Shown one piece after another: positions 63,138 through 64,000 of a DNA stretch of 64,000 nucleotides (positions within the stretch are counted from its first letter, which is position 1; every line of letters begins with the position of its first letter). Under the pieces are notes generated by a model, which was given only the letters and a program-made list of their open reading frames with translations, made no database searches and was not told the DNA's origin. Made by a program: the position numbers and the translations under genes. This stretch comes from DATKNA01 sp963755755 (GTDB lineage Bacteria; Actinomycetota; Actinomycetes; Actinomycetales; Kineosporiaceae), in NCBI GenBank assembly GCA_963755755.1, contig CAVWLJ010000004.1, positions 248,001 through 312,000 of the forward strand. The letters are read 5' to 3'.

Positions 63138-64000
63138 GTGCCAGCACACGCTGACCGGACGCCTGCCGGCCCCGTCGGGTTCCCCGTCGTCGGGATGGTG
63201 GGCGGGGGACAGCTCGCCCGCATGACCCAGGGTGCGGCCATCGCTCTCGGGGTGCGACTCCGCGTGCTCGCCGAGTCGACCGGCGCCGCGGCCGCCCAGG
63301 TCGTCCCCGACGCGCCGGTCGGCGATCACCGGGACCCGGACGCCGTGGCAGCCTTCGCCGCCGGCTGCGACGTGCTCACGTTCGACCACGAGCACGTGCC
63401 GACCGAGATCCTGCGCCGGCTGGAGGCCCGCGGGGACGCCGTCCGGCCGGGCGCCGACGCCCTGGTCCACGCGCAGGACAAGGTGGCGATGCGCGAGCGG
63501 TTGACGGCGCTCGGTCTGCCCGTCCCGCGCTGGCGGGTGGTGCGCGACGCGGCGGAGCTGGCCGCGTTCGCCGCGGAGGTGGGCCTCCCGCTCGTGCTCA
63601 AGACCCCGCGCGGCGGGTACGACGGCAAGGGCGTCCTCGCCGTGCGCGAGCTCGCCGACGCCGCGGACTGGCTGGGGCGGGCGGGCGACGGGGGGCTGCT
63701 CGCCGAGGAGCTCGTGCCGTTCCGGCGCGAGCTCGCCGCGCTCGTGGCCCGCAGCCCGAGCGGGCAGGCGGCGGCCTGGCCGCTGGTGGAGACCGTGCAG
63801 GTCGACGGCATCTGCCGGGAGGTGATCGCGCCGGCGCCCGGCCTGGACGCCGATCTGGCCGCGAGCGCCACCGACGTCGCGCTCACCGTGGCGGGGGAGC
63901 TCGACGTCGTCGGCGTCCTCGCCGTGGAGATGTTCGAGACGCACGACGGCCGCGTGCTGGTCAACGAGCTGGCGATGCGGCCCCACAACTCCGGCCACTG
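63138..64000 (+). CDS. purK: 5-(carboxyamino)imidazole ribonucleotide synthase, N-terminal part (runs off the window)
   Basis: GTG 63138; open to the window edge, about 287 residues present of ~390. ATP-grasp enzyme of purine synthesis: AIR + bicarbonate + ATP to N5-CAIR. VGMVGGGQLARMTQ at the start, ESTGAAAAQVV, DVLTFDHEHVP, QDKVAMRERLTALGLPVPRW, VLKTPRGGYDGKGV (ATP-binding loop), LVETVQVDGICREVIAPAPG, VEMFETHDGRVLVNELAMRPHNSGH at the edge. Full family pattern; no frameshift in the part seen. The purE partner would lie downstream. Confidence 0.95.
   Translation, partial: MPAHADRTPAGPVGFPVVGMVGGGQLARMTQGAAIALGVRLRVLAESTGAAAAQVVPDAPVGDHRDPDAVAAFAAGCDVLTFDHEHVPTEILRRLEARGDAVRPGADALVHAQDKVAMRERLTALGLPVPRWRVVRDAAELAAFAAEVGLPLVLKTPRGGYDGKGVLAVRELADAADWLGRAGDGGLLAEELVPFRRELAALVARSPSGQAAAWPLVETVQVDGICREVIAPAPGLDADLAASATDVALTVAGELDVVGVLAVEMFETHDGRVLVNELAMRPHNSGH

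Overview
The window is about 73% GC chromosomal DNA from an actinobacterium. The evidence is the frequent GTG starts, the 4-base ATGA/GTGA gene overlaps, and marker families: AccA3/AccD5/AccE acyl-CoA carboxylase, LpdA without its redox cysteines, TIGR03086, WYL regulators and oxygenase MpaB. The order deoA-add ... pgm-pnp ... lpdA ... accA3 ... maf ... accE-accD5-birA-PH protein ... gtrA-purK is, in outline, the block Rv3276-Rv3314 of Mycobacterium tuberculosis with many insertions. Geodermatophilales, Frankiales or Pseudonocardiales would fit, but I cannot fix the family. No rRNA, tRNA, CRISPR array, insertion sequence or prophage was seen.

Layout. 1-15.7 kb: deoA (cut by the window edge), two DUF202 membrane proteins, a MarR regulator divergent from an EamA exporter, UPF0145, an APH-type kinase, add, a UBP zinc finger, fur-katG, a P-loop kinase, a GGDEF protein with a decayed HD-GYP domain, a WYL regulator with its palindrome, a TIGR03086 protein, a DNA glycosylase and an ICMT-like methyltransferase. 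15.8-30.5 kb: a compositionally different GGDEF-EAL gene, then the minus-strand nucleoside-sugar cluster (punA, PGM2-like mutase, methyltransferase, glycosyltransferase, deoC, ALDH plus a half-length ALDH), GGCT, lpdA, MpaB and nitroreductase. 30.6-42.4 kb: accA3, cupin, thioredoxin, EEP protein, ackA, a LiuR-like MerR regulator facing an acyl-CoA dehydrogenase/carboxyltransferase/epsilon-like operon, two DUF1453-type membrane proteins and a DesK/DesR-type two-component pair. 42.4-55.4 kb: beta-propeller lipoprotein, Tat-type polysaccharide deacetylase, the coupled string glycosyltransferase-DUF885-maf-GGDEF/EAL, and an envelope-sugar locus (wecB, two GT4 proteins, one GT2). 55.4-64 kb: fdhD, RNA ligase-like protein, accE-accD5, birA, PH-domain protein, adenylate cyclase, enoyl-CoA hydratase, gtrA and purK (cut by the window edge).

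How the genes work together. Add, DeoA, PunA, the mutase, DeoC and the ALDH pair form a route from (deoxy)nucleosides to free bases, glyceraldehyde-3-phosphate, acetaldehyde and acetate. AckA can then phosphorylate the acetate. AccA3, AccD5, AccE and BirA make and biotinylate acyl-CoA carboxylase. The LiuR-like operon probably serves branched-chain acyl-CoA breakdown. Three c-di-GMP proteins and one class III cyclase give the window a dense second-messenger content.

A caution runs through the annotation. Ten genes contain single-base indels that break the reading frame while conserved protein continues on both sides: add, the UBP zinc finger, katG, the GGDEF/HD-GYP gene, the WYL regulator, the deacetylase, one GT4, birA, the PH protein and an enoyl-CoA hydratase. 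I count about 26 events, about 24 of them one-base insertions, and most can be repaired by dropping one G that follows a C. They fall at 5-12.5 kb and 44-62 kb; 13-43 kb is clean. Sequencing or assembly error is the simplest explanation, and the coordinates of these genes are given for the rebuilt gene.
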